Positions 1 to 8,253 of a stretch of 61,165 nucleotides of DNA are shown here, one piece after another. Location of the stretch: positions 1 through 61,165 of the forward strand of contig CAMVLM010000004.1 of NCBI GenBank assembly GCA_947168335.1. The letters run 5' to 3'. The position numbers and the translations under genes are program-made. How positions within the stretch are numbered: the stretch's first letter is position 1; each line of letters starts with the position of its first letter. Source of the stretch: an uncultured Butyrivibrio sp. (lineage in GTDB: Bacteria > Bacillota > Clostridia > Lachnospirales > Lachnospiraceae). Below the pieces are notes generated by a model. It had not been told where the DNA came from, did no database searches, and saw only the letters and a program-made list of their open reading frames with translations.

Positions 1-574
1 TGTAGTAGATAGGATCAACCGACGCCAGGTTACTTGTTATGATCAGAATCTTAAAGGGAAGAACTACCCATATGGTGTAAAAACACATGACAAACATCTT
101 GGCAGCATAAGGTCCGTCTATGAAATCAACGGATTCACCACCGAAAAAGTTGATCAGCAGATTCACCATTCCGTCAGTGTATGCGGTTTTCTGGAAGAGG
201 ATCATGAAAACAAGTCCTACTGCCAGAGTATTTGTTACATAGGGTAAAAAGTAGATGGTCTGGAAAAGCTCCCGGAGTTTCCTTATTGAGCTTAATGCCA
301 GTGAAATGATAAGCGCGATTCCCGTTGAAAGCGGAACCGTAATAAGCACGATTATAAAGGTATTTTTAAGAGCCTTAATAAAATACGGATCGTGTAATAC
401 ATAAGAATAATTATATGTACCCAGATCAAAGTATTTCTGGGATGCAAAATTATACCCCTCTTCAAAGGAGTATATAAGTACGTCGATCAGAGGATATACA
501 AGGAATATCCCCAGAAAAATTATTGCCGGCAAAAGGCATAGCCATGCCGTAACAGTCTGCTTTCTATTGTTCAT
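1..574 (-). CDS. Sugar ABC transporter permease, MalF/UgpA type (partial, 3' end outside window)
   Basis: Read on the minus strand, a frame opens with MNNRKQTVTAWLCLLPAI at 574 and stays open for 191 codons to the window edge, so the C-terminal part is missing. The visible part has a first membrane span (about residues 8-30), a periplasmic loop with NYSYVLHDPYF, and further spans including FIIVLITVPLSTGIALIISL, as in MalF/UgpA permeases of carbohydrate importers. A Shine-Dalgarno (GAGGGG) sits 5 nt before the ATG. The MsmX-type ATPase ends 13 bp upstream, so the two are probably co-transcribed. No cognate binding protein is visible; it may lie beyond the left edge. The substrate cannot be predicted. 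Confidence 0.85.
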   Translation of the reverse strand, partial: MNNRKQTVTAWLCLLPAIIFLGIFLVYPLIDVLIYSFEEGYNFASQKYFDLGTYNYSYVLHDPYFIKALKNTFIIVLITVPLSTGIALIISLALSSIRKLRELFQTIYFLPYVTNTLAVGLVFMILFQKTAYTDGMVNLLINFFGGESVDFIDGPYAAKMFVMCFYTIWVVLPFKILIITSNLASVDPIYY

Positions 575-587
575 AATCCCCTCATCT

Positions 588-1754
588 TCAGTTGATCACT
601 TTTCCTGTTTCAGCATCAAAAACATGGACTTTGCCCTGCTTTAACTTAAATGCAATCTCTCCGCCGGGCGCCTTGATCTCTGTTCCGGAAGAAATTATTG
701 ATCTGATAACGGCACCTTCCATCGCAGCATTCTCACTTAATATGCTGGAGTCTCTGCCCATTACCTCAAGTTTTCTGAATCCGCAGATAAGTCTCATGGC
801 ATCTTTGTTTGAACCATTTCTGCCATTCCAGGAAAGATCAGGTTCAAAGCCCTCAGGGCGAACTGCCACGTAAACCTTTTTACCTGAAGTTGCTGTAACA
901 TCAAAACTTCCGATAGCATAGGCTCTGGCATTAATGGGTATCTCCATCACTCTGTCATTGCCTATATAAATTCCGTTACTCCTTATCTCACCCTCAAAAA
1001 TATTTATCTGGGGTGTTCCCAGGAACTTGGCAACAAAGAGGTTCTCAGGCTTGTCGTAGACTGTCTGAGGCTCGCCCTCCTGCATGATTTTTCCTTCCTG
1101 CATAACAACGATTGTATCGGATATACTCATGGCCTCTTCCTGGTCATGGGTTACAAACACAGTGGTGATACCTGTTTCAAGCTGTATTCTCTTGAGCTCT
1201 TCCCTTGTCTGAAGGCGAAGTCTCGCATCAAGGTTTGATAAAGGCTCATCAAGTAAAAGCACTTTCGGCTTTTTAACAAGTGCTCTTGCAATGGCTACTC
1301 TCTGCTGCTGTCCACCGGACATCTCAGAGGGTTTTCTGTCCAGAAGTTCTGTTATCTGTACAAGTCTTGCAGCTTCATAGACTTTTCTCTCCATCTCTTC
1401 TTTGGAAAGCTTCTTGTCTCCCCTAAAGTTTTCAAGAGGAAATCTGATGTTTTCCCTTACATTGAGATGCGGATAAAGGGCATAGTTCTGGAAAACCAGT
1501 CCTACTCCCCTGTTCTCAACAGGAAGATCGGTTACATCATCATCGCCGAAGTAAATTCTTCCCTCTGTGGGCTTCTCAAGGCCGCTGATAAGATTAAGGA
1601 CTGTACTTTTTCCGCAGCCCGAAGGTCCAAGAAGTCCCACAAGTTTCCCGTCGGGAATCTCATAGTTGAAGTCATTGACCGCGATCACATCTTCTTTAAT
1701 TTTTCTGTTTCTATTTGGAAATTTCTTGGTAAGATGCTCCAAAACAATTTTCAT
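588..1754 (-). CDS. Carbohydrate ABC transporter ATP-binding protein, MsmX/UgpC/MalK family
   Basis: A 388-residue cytoplasmic ATPase that energises CUT1-type sugar importers. It has Walker A GPSGCGKST (about 43-51), Q-loop QNYALYPH, signature MSGGQQQRVAIARA, Walker B VLLLDEP and switch histidine in VTHDQEE, followed by a C-terminal TOBE/OB-type regulatory region from about residue 240. Length and order match MsmX/UgpC. It stands directly before the MalF-type permease and is the likely motor for it. In Firmicutes, MsmX-like ATPases often serve several importers, so it may not be dedicated. The C-terminal region has a longer loop around residues 285-345 than the shortest homologues. Confidence 0.93.
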   Translation of the reverse strand: MKIVLEHLTKKFPNRNRKIKEDVIAVNDFNYEIPDGKLVGLLGPSGCGKSTVLNLISGLEKPTEGRIYFGDDDVTDLPVENRGVGLVFQNYALYPHLNVRENIRFPLENFRGDKKLSKEEMERKVYEAARLVQITELLDRKPSEMSGGQQQRVAIARALVKKPKVLLLDEPLSNLDARLRLQTREELKRIQLETGITTVFVTHDQEEAMSISDTIVVMQEGKIMQEGEPQTVYDKPENLFVAKFLGTPQINIFEGEIRSNGIYIGNDRVMEIPINARAYAIGSFDVTATSGKKVYVAVRPEGFEPDLSWNGRNGSNKDAMRLICGFRKLEVMGRDSSILSENAAMEGAVIRSIISSGTEIKAPGGEIAFKLKQGKVHVFDAETGKVIN

Positions 1755-1798
1755 ATTAATCTCCGTACACGTATATATAATAAGCCTTTTGACAGCTC

Positions 1799-2614
1799 TT
1801 AATTATCTTCGAATTTTATCACAGGGAAGCCTGCCTTGTAAAAATTTGAAAGGAAGGTTTCGCTACTTGTATTCATGATAAGTTCCTGAGGAAAATCAAT
1901 CTCTTCAAGCATCTTCCTTGCGCCGTCAAATCTTCCTATGTCTGTGGAAATGTGAGCGTCTGTATTTACACAGATCATGGTCCCCAGCTCTGCGCAGCGT
2001 ATTGCGATCTCTTTGCATTTCTCACTTGTTTCTTCACCGCAGGTAAAACTTTCCTCATTTATTTCCACAGGTTTGTTAAGGTCCCTGCAGACTTTCAGTA
2101 ATTCATCAATTTCAAAATCAATTCCGGACCTTCCCGGATGGCCAAGCATAAGCACTCTGGGATCTTCGATTACATTTATGTACATCTGTGTGGCTTCTTT
2201 TTTGGTGATGCCCACAAGTCCCCATTTCCCGTGGACGCTGGCTATTACAAAATCCAGTCTCTCGGTTGTAAGCTGGAACAAATCCTTTACGTTTGCAAAA
2301 GGATCGCCGACTATGCTTTTTTTCATTGGAAGTCCCATTCCGAACAGATATCCGTCCGGATTGACTATGTCAACTTCACATCCCCTGAGTACTTTCACCC
2401 CGTGCCAGGTTCTGCGCCATATTCCCTGATTGGTGAAAAACTGATATGATCTGACATCCTCATCGGCAGCCACTACCATTGAACTGAAATGATCGGTACT
2501 TGCCAGAAGTTCTAACCCCTGTTCAGCCGCAGCCCTGACATTTTCCTCGATAGTCGAATAAGCATGTGCTGAAAACAATGTATGTGTATGCGTGTCACAT
2601 TTTATAGAATACAT
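1799..2614 (-). CDS. PHP-domain metal-dependent phosphoesterase (YcdX-like)
   Basis: A 271-residue PHP-domain protein. The N-terminal CDTHTHTLFS supplies the metal-binding HxH of motif 1. STDHFS (about 40-45), the ASVHG segment and the late NTDAH give the other conserved His/Asp ligands of the trinuclear metal site. The length and single-domain form fit the YcdX family rather than the PHP domain of DNA polymerase or histidinol phosphatase, although an auto-annotation as histidinol-phosphatase would be understandable. The natural substrate is unknown. It lies in the same-strand run downstream of thiN with a 33-bp gap. Confidence 0.85.
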   Translation of the reverse strand: MYSIKCDTHTHTLFSAHAYSTIEENVRAAAEQGLELLASTDHFSSMVVAADEDVRSYQFFTNQGIWRRTWHGVKVLRGCEVDIVNPDGYLFGMGLPMKKSIVGDPFANVKDLFQLTTERLDFVIASVHGKWGLVGITKKEATQMYINVIEDPRVLMLGHPGRSGIDFEIDELLKVCRDLNKPVEINEESFTCGEETSEKCKEIAIRCAELGTMICVNTDAHISTDIGRFDGARKMLEEIDFPQELIMNTSSETFLSNFYKAGFPVIKFEDN

Positions 2615-2647
2615 ATCCCCTCCCGTTTACGTATAAAATACATTATA

Positions 2648-3286
2648 TCACGCATTCCTGTCAGTAATAATTATAAGAAAAAGCCTTCCCTCCTTAATGG
2701 ATACCTTCGCTGTTTTTCCCGGAAGTACTTCGTTGCTTACTCCAAGCGGGAATTCCATGGTCAAGGATGCATCTTTAAGACTGTATTTTGCATCCTCGAT
2801 TGTTATGCCGGATGCCTCACCTCCTGCTGCCAGAAGAGAAAAATACTTGCAGCCATCTGCAATCTCTATTGTACCGCTTTTTTCTGAAATCACTGAGATC
2901 TCCGAATAATCATCAACTATCTTTCCGCTCAGGTTTTCCTTTTCAAGCATGAGAAGTATGGCAAGGTTTCCCAGTGTATGATCGAAGCGCCTGCCAATAA
3001 CTCCTATAAGGACAAAGTCTGTAAAGCCGCGCTTTATGGCTTCCTTCACAGCATATACTGTATCAGTGTCATCTTTTTCTGTGGGAAGCTTGATTGTCTC
3101 TGCATCAAGATGCGGTTCCGGATGAGAATCAAAGTCTCCAATAATCAGATCCGGCTCTGCCTCCAGTTTATCCATGTGATACAGGCCGCTGTCGCAGTAT
3201 ATGCAAAAGTCATTCTCACCTATATAGTTTTTAATTCTGTTGTAATCGGTGATGTCAGAACCGCCGATAATTATGCATCTGTTCAT
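2648..3286 (-). CDS. thiN: Thiamine pyrophosphokinase
   Basis: A 212-residue enzyme that converts thiamine plus ATP to thiamine pyrophosphate. Family signatures are IIGDFDSH (about 50-57), EKDDTDT with the conserved acidic pair, and GVIGRRFDHTLGN near residue 100, which belong to the catalytic domain. The C-terminal half is the beta-rich thiamine-binding domain. It starts 12 bp after the DNA glycosylase gene and probably shares its transcript. I saw no TPP riboswitch in front of it, which fits a salvage gene embedded in an operon. The usual Firmicutes partners rpe/rsgA are not adjacent here. Confidence 0.92.
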   Translation of the reverse strand: MNRCIIIGGSDITDYNRIKNYIGENDFCIYCDSGLYHMDKLEAEPDLIIGDFDSHPEPHLDAETIKLPTEKDDTDTVYAVKEAIKRGFTDFVLIGVIGRRFDHTLGNLAILLMLEKENLSGKIVDDYSEISVISEKSGTIEIADGCKYFSLLAAGGEASGITIEDAKYSLKDASLTMEFPLGVSNEVLPGKTAKVSIKEGRLFLIIITDRNA

Positions 3287-3298
3287 AAGCGTTTCCTG

Positions 3299-4381
3299 TT
3301 AATCAGATTTTCCTTCTCTGAACTTCTTTCTTGCTTCGTTCAGAGACAGGCTGTTTGCGCCGTCCTTAAGCTCCGGATCTGCATTTTGAAGCTTGTCATC
3401 CTCCCAGCCACAGACACTGCAGATTCCGTGAGGCTCATCTATTATTCCTTCTCCGCAGCAGGGGCAGCTCATGGGAAACTGTCTTTTGGCTTTGGATGTT
3501 TTGGAGACATCCTCTCCTGCTCCGTATTTAGGATAGTTCTTCTCATAATAAAAAATATACTGCTGTATGATTCCGCCATTTTCTCCAAACATTGGGAAAA
3601 TATTTTCGCCGCCGAACTCCTCATCTATTGCTCTTGAAATCCATACGTCGATCGGAACTCTTGCGGTTCTTGCATATCCAAATAAAAGGACGCAGTTGGC
3701 AACCTTCTTGCCTACGCCGTGGACTTCCATGAGTCTTTCAAACAGCTGCTCATCCGGAAGCTCCGCTATTTCCTCCAGATCAAGCTCACCGGTGCATACT
3801 TTTTCAATGGCATCCCTGATATAAGGTGCGCGGTAACCAAGGCCGCAGCTCTTAAGATCATCAAGAGTTGCCTTTGACAATTCTTCGGGAGTCGGAAATG
3901 AATACTTATCTTCTGTATCTGTGCCAGGGTCTGCGAATCCTTTTGCATCTCCTGAGCCAGGTATCACCTTTCCGAATCGTGAAGACAGCGCTTCTACAGC
4001 ACTGCTTATGGCAGGGATACTCTTTCTCTGGGATATTATGAAAGTTATAAGCATCTCCCATTTATCCTGCTTAAGGATTCTGAGTCCCCTTCCGAAATCT
4101 ATTGCCCTGTCGGAGAAATCATTTTTTCCATATTCTTTGGAGGCAATATCAGAGTAGCTTCTTTCAAGATCAAAATAGGGAGTCCATATCTCTTCCCATT
4201 CTTTTTCAGTACAGGATACTTCAAAGAAAGCTGTGCCTTTATCCTCTGCCTTTTTTATATACAGAAAATGATTTCCTGTTATAAAAAAGAAGGTGCCGGG
4301 GACAGGCTCACGCACTCTGAAGCATTGTCCGCTTATCATTATTTTTTTAGGATCAAAATCGTCGGTAATCTCTATAATCAT
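3299..4381 (-). CDS. OGG1-type 8-oxoguanine DNA glycosylase/AP lyase with C-terminal CPCC zinc-ribbon-like domain
   Basis: A 360-residue protein with an N-terminal TBP-like OGG_N part (1-100), an HhH-GPD glycosylase domain (about 105-285) and a C-terminal cysteine-rich domain (300-360). The helix-hairpin-helix is VHGVGKKVANC; by alignment to human OGG1, K226 is the Schiff-base lysine and D245 in VPIDVW the catalytic aspartate. The tail has CPCC at 306-309 and CSVCGWEDD at 321-329, the pattern of the Cys_rich_CPCC family that normally forms small stand-alone proteins. The ATG directly abuts the TAA of the upstream binding-protein gene, so translation may be coupled. The role in removing oxidised guanine is inferred from family membership; the role of the tail is unknown. 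Confidence 0.87.
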   Translation of the reverse strand: MIIEITDDFDPKKIMISGQCFRVREPVPGTFFFITGNHFLYIKKAEDKGTAFFEVSCTEKEWEEIWTPYFDLERSYSDIASKEYGKNDFSDRAIDFGRGLRILKQDKWEMLITFIISQRKSIPAISSAVEALSSRFGKVIPGSGDAKGFADPGTDTEDKYSFPTPEELSKATLDDLKSCGLGYRAPYIRDAIEKVCTGELDLEEIAELPDEQLFERLMEVHGVGKKVANCVLLFGYARTARVPIDVWISRAIDEEFGGENIFPMFGENGGIIQQYIFYYEKNYPKYGAGEDVSKTSKAKRQFPMSCPCCGEGIIDEPHGICSVCGWEDDKLQNADPELKDGANSLSLNEARKKFREGKSD

Positions 4382-5410
4382 TTATTTATTATCCTTCAGA
4401 TAATTTCCAACATTTCCCTCGGTAACTTCTGTGTAGGGCGTGCGGATATACTTATTATCCACAAGACCGATATCATCGAGGCTCTGGTTTTTCGCAAGGG
4501 CAACGGCAAGGTCATACATGGCTTTTGCCTGACCCTCTTTATCATTGTACACTGTTCCCCAGAGTTTTCCTTCAGAAACTGCCTGAAGTCCCACATCAGT
4601 TCCGTCTATTCCGAAAATTGCAGGCCATCTGCTTTGGAAATATCCGGCTTTCTCATAGGCATCAATAGCGCCAAGTGCCATATCGTCATTATTGGCAAGG
4701 ACGAGCTCTATGTTGGAATTTTTCTCCATGAGGAGAGTCATCTGGGTCTGTGCCTGTGCTCTGTTCCAGTTGGCGATTGCATAGCCGACTTTCTCGACTT
4801 CTTCGCCCTTTTCAATCATTGTGTTTATTGAATACTCGGTTCTTACAATTGAATCCTGGTGTCCGGCCTCACCCTCAAGTACCACGAACTGAATGATACC
4901 GTCACCGTTCTTATCAATTTTATCCTTGTATCTTCTGCAGAGAACTGCTGCCATATCACCCTGCATTATTCCCGACTGAAAAGCATCCGCGCCAATATAG
5001 TAGAGCTTGCTCCATTGCATCAGATCCTCTTCGACCAGCTCTCTGTTAAAGAAGATTATGGGAACATCATTTTTTCTTGCAAGATCGATTATGGTTGTCG
5101 GAGATGTTCTGTCCACCAGGTTAACACAGAGAACATCCACTCCCTTCTCAATAAGGCTCTCCACCTGCTCGTTCTGGGTCGTCTGGCTCTGGGATGCATA
5201 GACGTATTCCACCGTCACATCACTTTCTATAAGATCATTAAAGCAGTTGAGAAGCTGAGTAAGAAATGTATCATACTGGTCATAGACACAGACTCCGATC
5301 TTTACTACCTTACCTGCTTCCTTTCCTCCGCCGCATGCCATGACAGGAACCATAAGCGAAATTATTAGTAATACTGAAATTATGCGATTCTTAAAAGTCT
5401 TTATATTCAT
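4382..5410 (-). CDS. MglB-like sugar-binding lipoprotein (second copy)
   Basis: A periplasmic-binding-protein-type lipoprotein of 342 residues. I place the start at 5410 (MNIKTFKNR) because GAAGGA lies just upstream; an in-frame start 60 bp earlier would overlap the preceding gene. The signal peptide ends in a VMAC lipobox. KIDKNGDGIIQ is the calcium-binding loop typical of galactose/glucose-binding MglB, and IFGIDGTDVG plus NNDDMALGA match the sugar-contact loops. It shares the family of the mglB product at 13445 but lies after a membrane-anchored binding protein and a two-component pair. It may feed the mgl importer or take part in sensing. Confidence 0.85.
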   Translation of the reverse strand: MNIKTFKNRIISVLLIISLMVPVMACGGGKEAGKVVKIGVCVYDQYDTFLTQLLNCFNDLIESDVTVEYVYASQSQTTQNEQVESLIEKGVDVLCVNLVDRTSPTTIIDLARKNDVPIIFFNRELVEEDLMQWSKLYYIGADAFQSGIMQGDMAAVLCRRYKDKIDKNGDGIIQFVVLEGEAGHQDSIVRTEYSINTMIEKGEEVEKVGYAIANWNRAQAQTQMTLLMEKNSNIELVLANNDDMALGAIDAYEKAGYFQSRWPAIFGIDGTDVGLQAVSEGKLWGTVYNDKEGQAKAMYDLAVALAKNQSLDDIGLVDNKYIRTPYTEVTEGNVGNYLKDNK

Positions 5411-5426
5411 GTCTGTCCTTCTCTTC

Positions 5427-6407
5427 TCACTGAACAACAGTAAAAAGATATTTCTGATTTTCTTCATCAAACATATTGTCCTTGTTGATGACTTTGTATC
5501 CCACGGTTATATCCGTCATGGGGATAAGCTTGTGATCGAGCTTTTCAACCACCGATTCTATGCTCTGATAGCCCATCAGAAACTCATCGGGAACTATCAT
5601 GCTGATGATTCTGCCTCTGTCCAGGAAAAAGTAATTGGTAGGCGAGCATCCCACACCGTAAACCTGAAAGCTTTTTTTGCTTTCTCCAAAAATATCCGTG
5701 GCAATATAAAGCCCATCATCATCAAGCGCAATCATTATATCCACAGGCTTGTTTTCATAGGCGCTTTTAACTGCAGTGATCGGCTCGCTGGAGTTTTTCA
5801 CCTCCCAGGTAATACTACAGCCCTTTGTTTTCAGGATATCGGTAAGGCCCTGGTATCTTGCGCGAATAGAGTTTTTCTCATAATTACCGGCGATTATTCC
5901 TATACTAAGGCTTTCCAATCCTTCATTGTTCCTCAGGAGTATCTCATTTCCTATAGCTCTGCCCACTTCATAGTTGTCGGGTTCGATTACTGCAAATTTT
6001 CCCTCAACGTCAACCTCTGAATCCGCATCTGTTCCGGCAAGCACCAGTACCACTTTTCCGCTTATATCGTTTACGACGGATTCAGTATCGACGCCGGATA
6101 CAAATTCCGTTATCACAGCATCTGCTCCGGCTGAAATCTCTCTGTCAATGAAAGCCTGCTCATCCTCAAGGGTATTAAATACCGGAGTTGATACATAGTT
6201 AAGGCGCACATTTCTGTCCTTGGCGCCATCCTCAAGCCCTTTCTTAAAGGCTGTCCATTTGTCGTTACCGCTGTCTGATACCACCACGGAAACATTGTAG
6301 GCGTCTTCCTCCTGGCTTGTTTTCACCATGGAATATACGGAAATTATGATTATTGAAATAAGGATAATTACTACCCAGAAGAAGGTGGTGTTTCTGTTAT
6401 CTTTCAT
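5427..6407 (-). CDS. Membrane-anchored periplasmic-binding-protein-like sugar sensor subunit
   Basis: A 326-residue protein starting at 6407 (MKDNRNTTFF), with SD AGGGAGGT 7 nt upstream and an 11-nt overlap with the end of the kinase gene. It has one N-terminal hydrophobic span (about residues 9-27) and no lipobox cysteine, so it should be anchored rather than released. The rest is a Peripla_BP_4-type two-lobe domain (VVVSDSGNDKWTAFKKGLEDG; ALDDDGLYIATD). Its position directly after a YesM-type kinase resembles the XylFII-LytS-YesN arrangement of clostridia, in which an anchored binding protein senses sugar for the kinase. The sensing role here is inferred from that layout. Confidence 0.82.
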   Translation of the reverse strand: MKDNRNTTFFWVVIILISIIIISVYSMVKTSQEEDAYNVSVVVSDSGNDKWTAFKKGLEDGAKDRNVRLNYVSTPVFNTLEDEQAFIDREISAGADAVITEFVSGVDTESVVNDISGKVVLVLAGTDADSEVDVEGKFAVIEPDNYEVGRAIGNEILLRNNEGLESLSIGIIAGNYEKNSIRARYQGLTDILKTKGCSITWEVKNSSEPITAVKSAYENKPVDIMIALDDDGLYIATDIFGESKKSFQVYGVGCSPTNYFFLDRGRIISMIVPDEFLMGYQSIESVVEKLDHKLIPMTDITVGYKVINKDNMFDEENQKYLFTVVQ

Positions 6408-8253
6408 AACCTGAACCTCCCTTCTCCATTTCATCTCTGTTTTCCTGGGTGTTGGGAATTGCAGGGATGTGAATTGTAACTGTGGTTCCTTCATCGGGAA
6501 CACTCTTTATTGTAAGTCCGTACTGCTCACCAAAACGGAGTTGTATTCTCTTGTGAACGTTAATTAGTCCCACACCGGAACCGTTCTTACTTGCCTGTCC
6601 TTCCTCTGTGAGAAGATATTTCTGCTTATCCTCAGGAATTCCAAAGCCATTATCACTGACTTCCAGATAGATGTCGTTTTCTTCCTTCCATCCTTTCAGG
6701 ATAATTTCGCCTTCGTCCTCCATCATGTTTTTAACGCCGTAATAGATTGCGTTCTCGAGAATAGGCTGAACAATAAGCTTTACCGTCAGGTAATCGTATA
6801 TTTCTTCATCTATTTCATAGGTCATTGTAAAGGAATTCTTGAATCTGACCTTCTGAATGTTCATGTAGTTTTGAGCATGACGAAGCTCATCCCCAATGGG
6901 AATGATGGTCTTTCCTTTACTTAAGCTGACTCTGAAAAGACTGGCAAGCTGGGTTATCATAAACACCGCATCCCCATATTTTTCACTCTCGATCATCCAG
7001 ACTATGGAATCAAGTGTGTTGTATAAAAAGTGCGGATTTATCTGGGATTGCAGGGCATCAAGCTCGCTCTTTCTCTTTTCTTCCTGCTCTCTTACGATAT
7101 CTTTCATCAGACGGCTGATCTCATCCATGGAATTCTGGAGAGTTTTGCCCACGTGTTCCACTTCAAGGGGGCCACCTATATAAATCTTGCTGTTTACATT
7201 ACCCGCCTCAAGGCTTTTTATGGATTCATTCAGCTTAAGAAGCGGTCCGGTAACGTGCAAGGTAACAAGCTGGTTCATGATTATCATTGTGAGAATGACC
7301 ATGGAAACAACCATGATGACGAAATATCTTGTGCTTATCATTCCCAGATAAAAACTCTTAACAGGAATTACACTGATAAGTTTCCAGCCTGTGTAACTTA
7401 CTGTATCTACAAGAACTATTCTTTTTTCTCCCTCAAAGGTCTCCTCATATGCTCCATCATCATAAAGGGCATGTTCCGAGGAGTTTTCTCTGATGATTCC
7501 TGTATTTATCTGCTGGCTCTTGGGATGGTAGATTATCTGTCCATTGCCGCTTACAAGATAGGTGTACTGTCCGCTGCTGGCTTCATTAACCTCTTTGAGC
7601 ATGTGCTCAATTGTGTTGTAATTCATGTCTACAAGAAGAACACCCTGTTTGGGACGTCCGCCATAGTTAAGCTCTACAACACGGCTCAGGGAAATAACCC
7701 AGTAATATCTGTAGTCAGTATCATTTGCAAAAAGATTCTGTATATGCGGTGTGGAAAAATGCAGATTATCCATACGGTTTATGGCGTCTGTAAACCACTG
7801 CTGTGAAGTAACATCAAGTCCTTCCTTTTCCACGGCGATCGGTGCTGCACTTATAAGTTTTCCATCTTCTTTGTACAAAGCAAAACTGATGAGGTTGTCC
7901 TTATTTGCTTCATACATAAGGCTCATCTCACTTCCCACGTCCTGCTTTTCAAGGTCCATGTCCTTAATAACGTCATAGTACATGGCATCAGATATTCGTC
8001 TCATATTTCTGAGGTAATCTTCCATGCTGCTAACAGACTGGGTCAGGAGTTTTCTGGAATTCTCCTCCGCCAGCTGTCTGGTCCTTGATTCGAAGCGGAG
8101 ATACATAACGATTCCCATTATAAGCATGCACACAAATGAGACCACCGTAAAGGAAATAAGTACGGTAGCCTGTATGCTTCTGGGATAAAGGCTGAACAGC
8201 TTTTTCATCCGCAGCTGATTTAGTTTTTCTCTGATAGGTCCACGCCTGTTCAT
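6397..8253 (-). CDS. Sensor histidine kinase, YesM/LytS-like (two-TM, HAMP, HisKA_5-type)
   Basis: A 618-residue membrane kinase. TM1 lies at about 28-52, an extracellular Cache-like domain at about 53-305, TM2 at about 308-330, then HAMP (about 331-385). The phospho-acceptor block has LQSQINPHFLYNTLDS with H408, and the C-terminal HATPase_c has the N-box ILENAIYYGVKN and G-box DNGFGIP. This is the His_kinase (PF06580) family that pairs with AraC-type regulators. The gene overlaps the regulator by the 4-bp ATGA and the anchored binding protein by 11 bp, a tight coupling that supports a single signalling unit. Confidence 0.93.
   Translation of the reverse strand: MNRRGPIREKLNQLRMKKLFSLYPRSIQATVLISFTVVSFVCMLIMGIVMYLRFESRTRQLAEENSRKLLTQSVSSMEDYLRNMRRISDAMYYDVIKDMDLEKQDVGSEMSLMYEANKDNLISFALYKEDGKLISAAPIAVEKEGLDVTSQQWFTDAINRMDNLHFSTPHIQNLFANDTDYRYYWVISLSRVVELNYGGRPKQGVLLVDMNYNTIEHMLKEVNEASSGQYTYLVSGNGQIIYHPKSQQINTGIIRENSSEHALYDDGAYEETFEGEKRIVLVDTVSYTGWKLISVIPVKSFYLGMISTRYFVIMVVSMVILTMIIMNQLVTLHVTGPLLKLNESIKSLEAGNVNSKIYIGGPLEVEHVGKTLQNSMDEISRLMKDIVREQEEKRKSELDALQSQINPHFLYNTLDSIVWMIESEKYGDAVFMITQLASLFRVSLSKGKTIIPIGDELRHAQNYMNIQKVRFKNSFTMTYEIDEEIYDYLTVKLIVQPILENAIYYGVKNMMEDEGEIILKGWKEENDIYLEVSDNGFGIPEDKQKYLLTEEGQASKNGSGVGLINVHKRIQLRFGEQYGLTIKSVPDEGTTVTIHIPAIPNTQENRDEMEKGGSGYER

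Noticed and set aside
2615..2647. TPP riboswitch near thiN
   Set aside because: No thi-box elements were found before thiN (which starts 12 bp after another gene) or after it.
5411..5470. Longer N-terminus for the MglB-like lipoprotein
   Set aside because: It would put 20 residues before a complete signal peptide, overlap the upstream gene, and lack a ribosome site.
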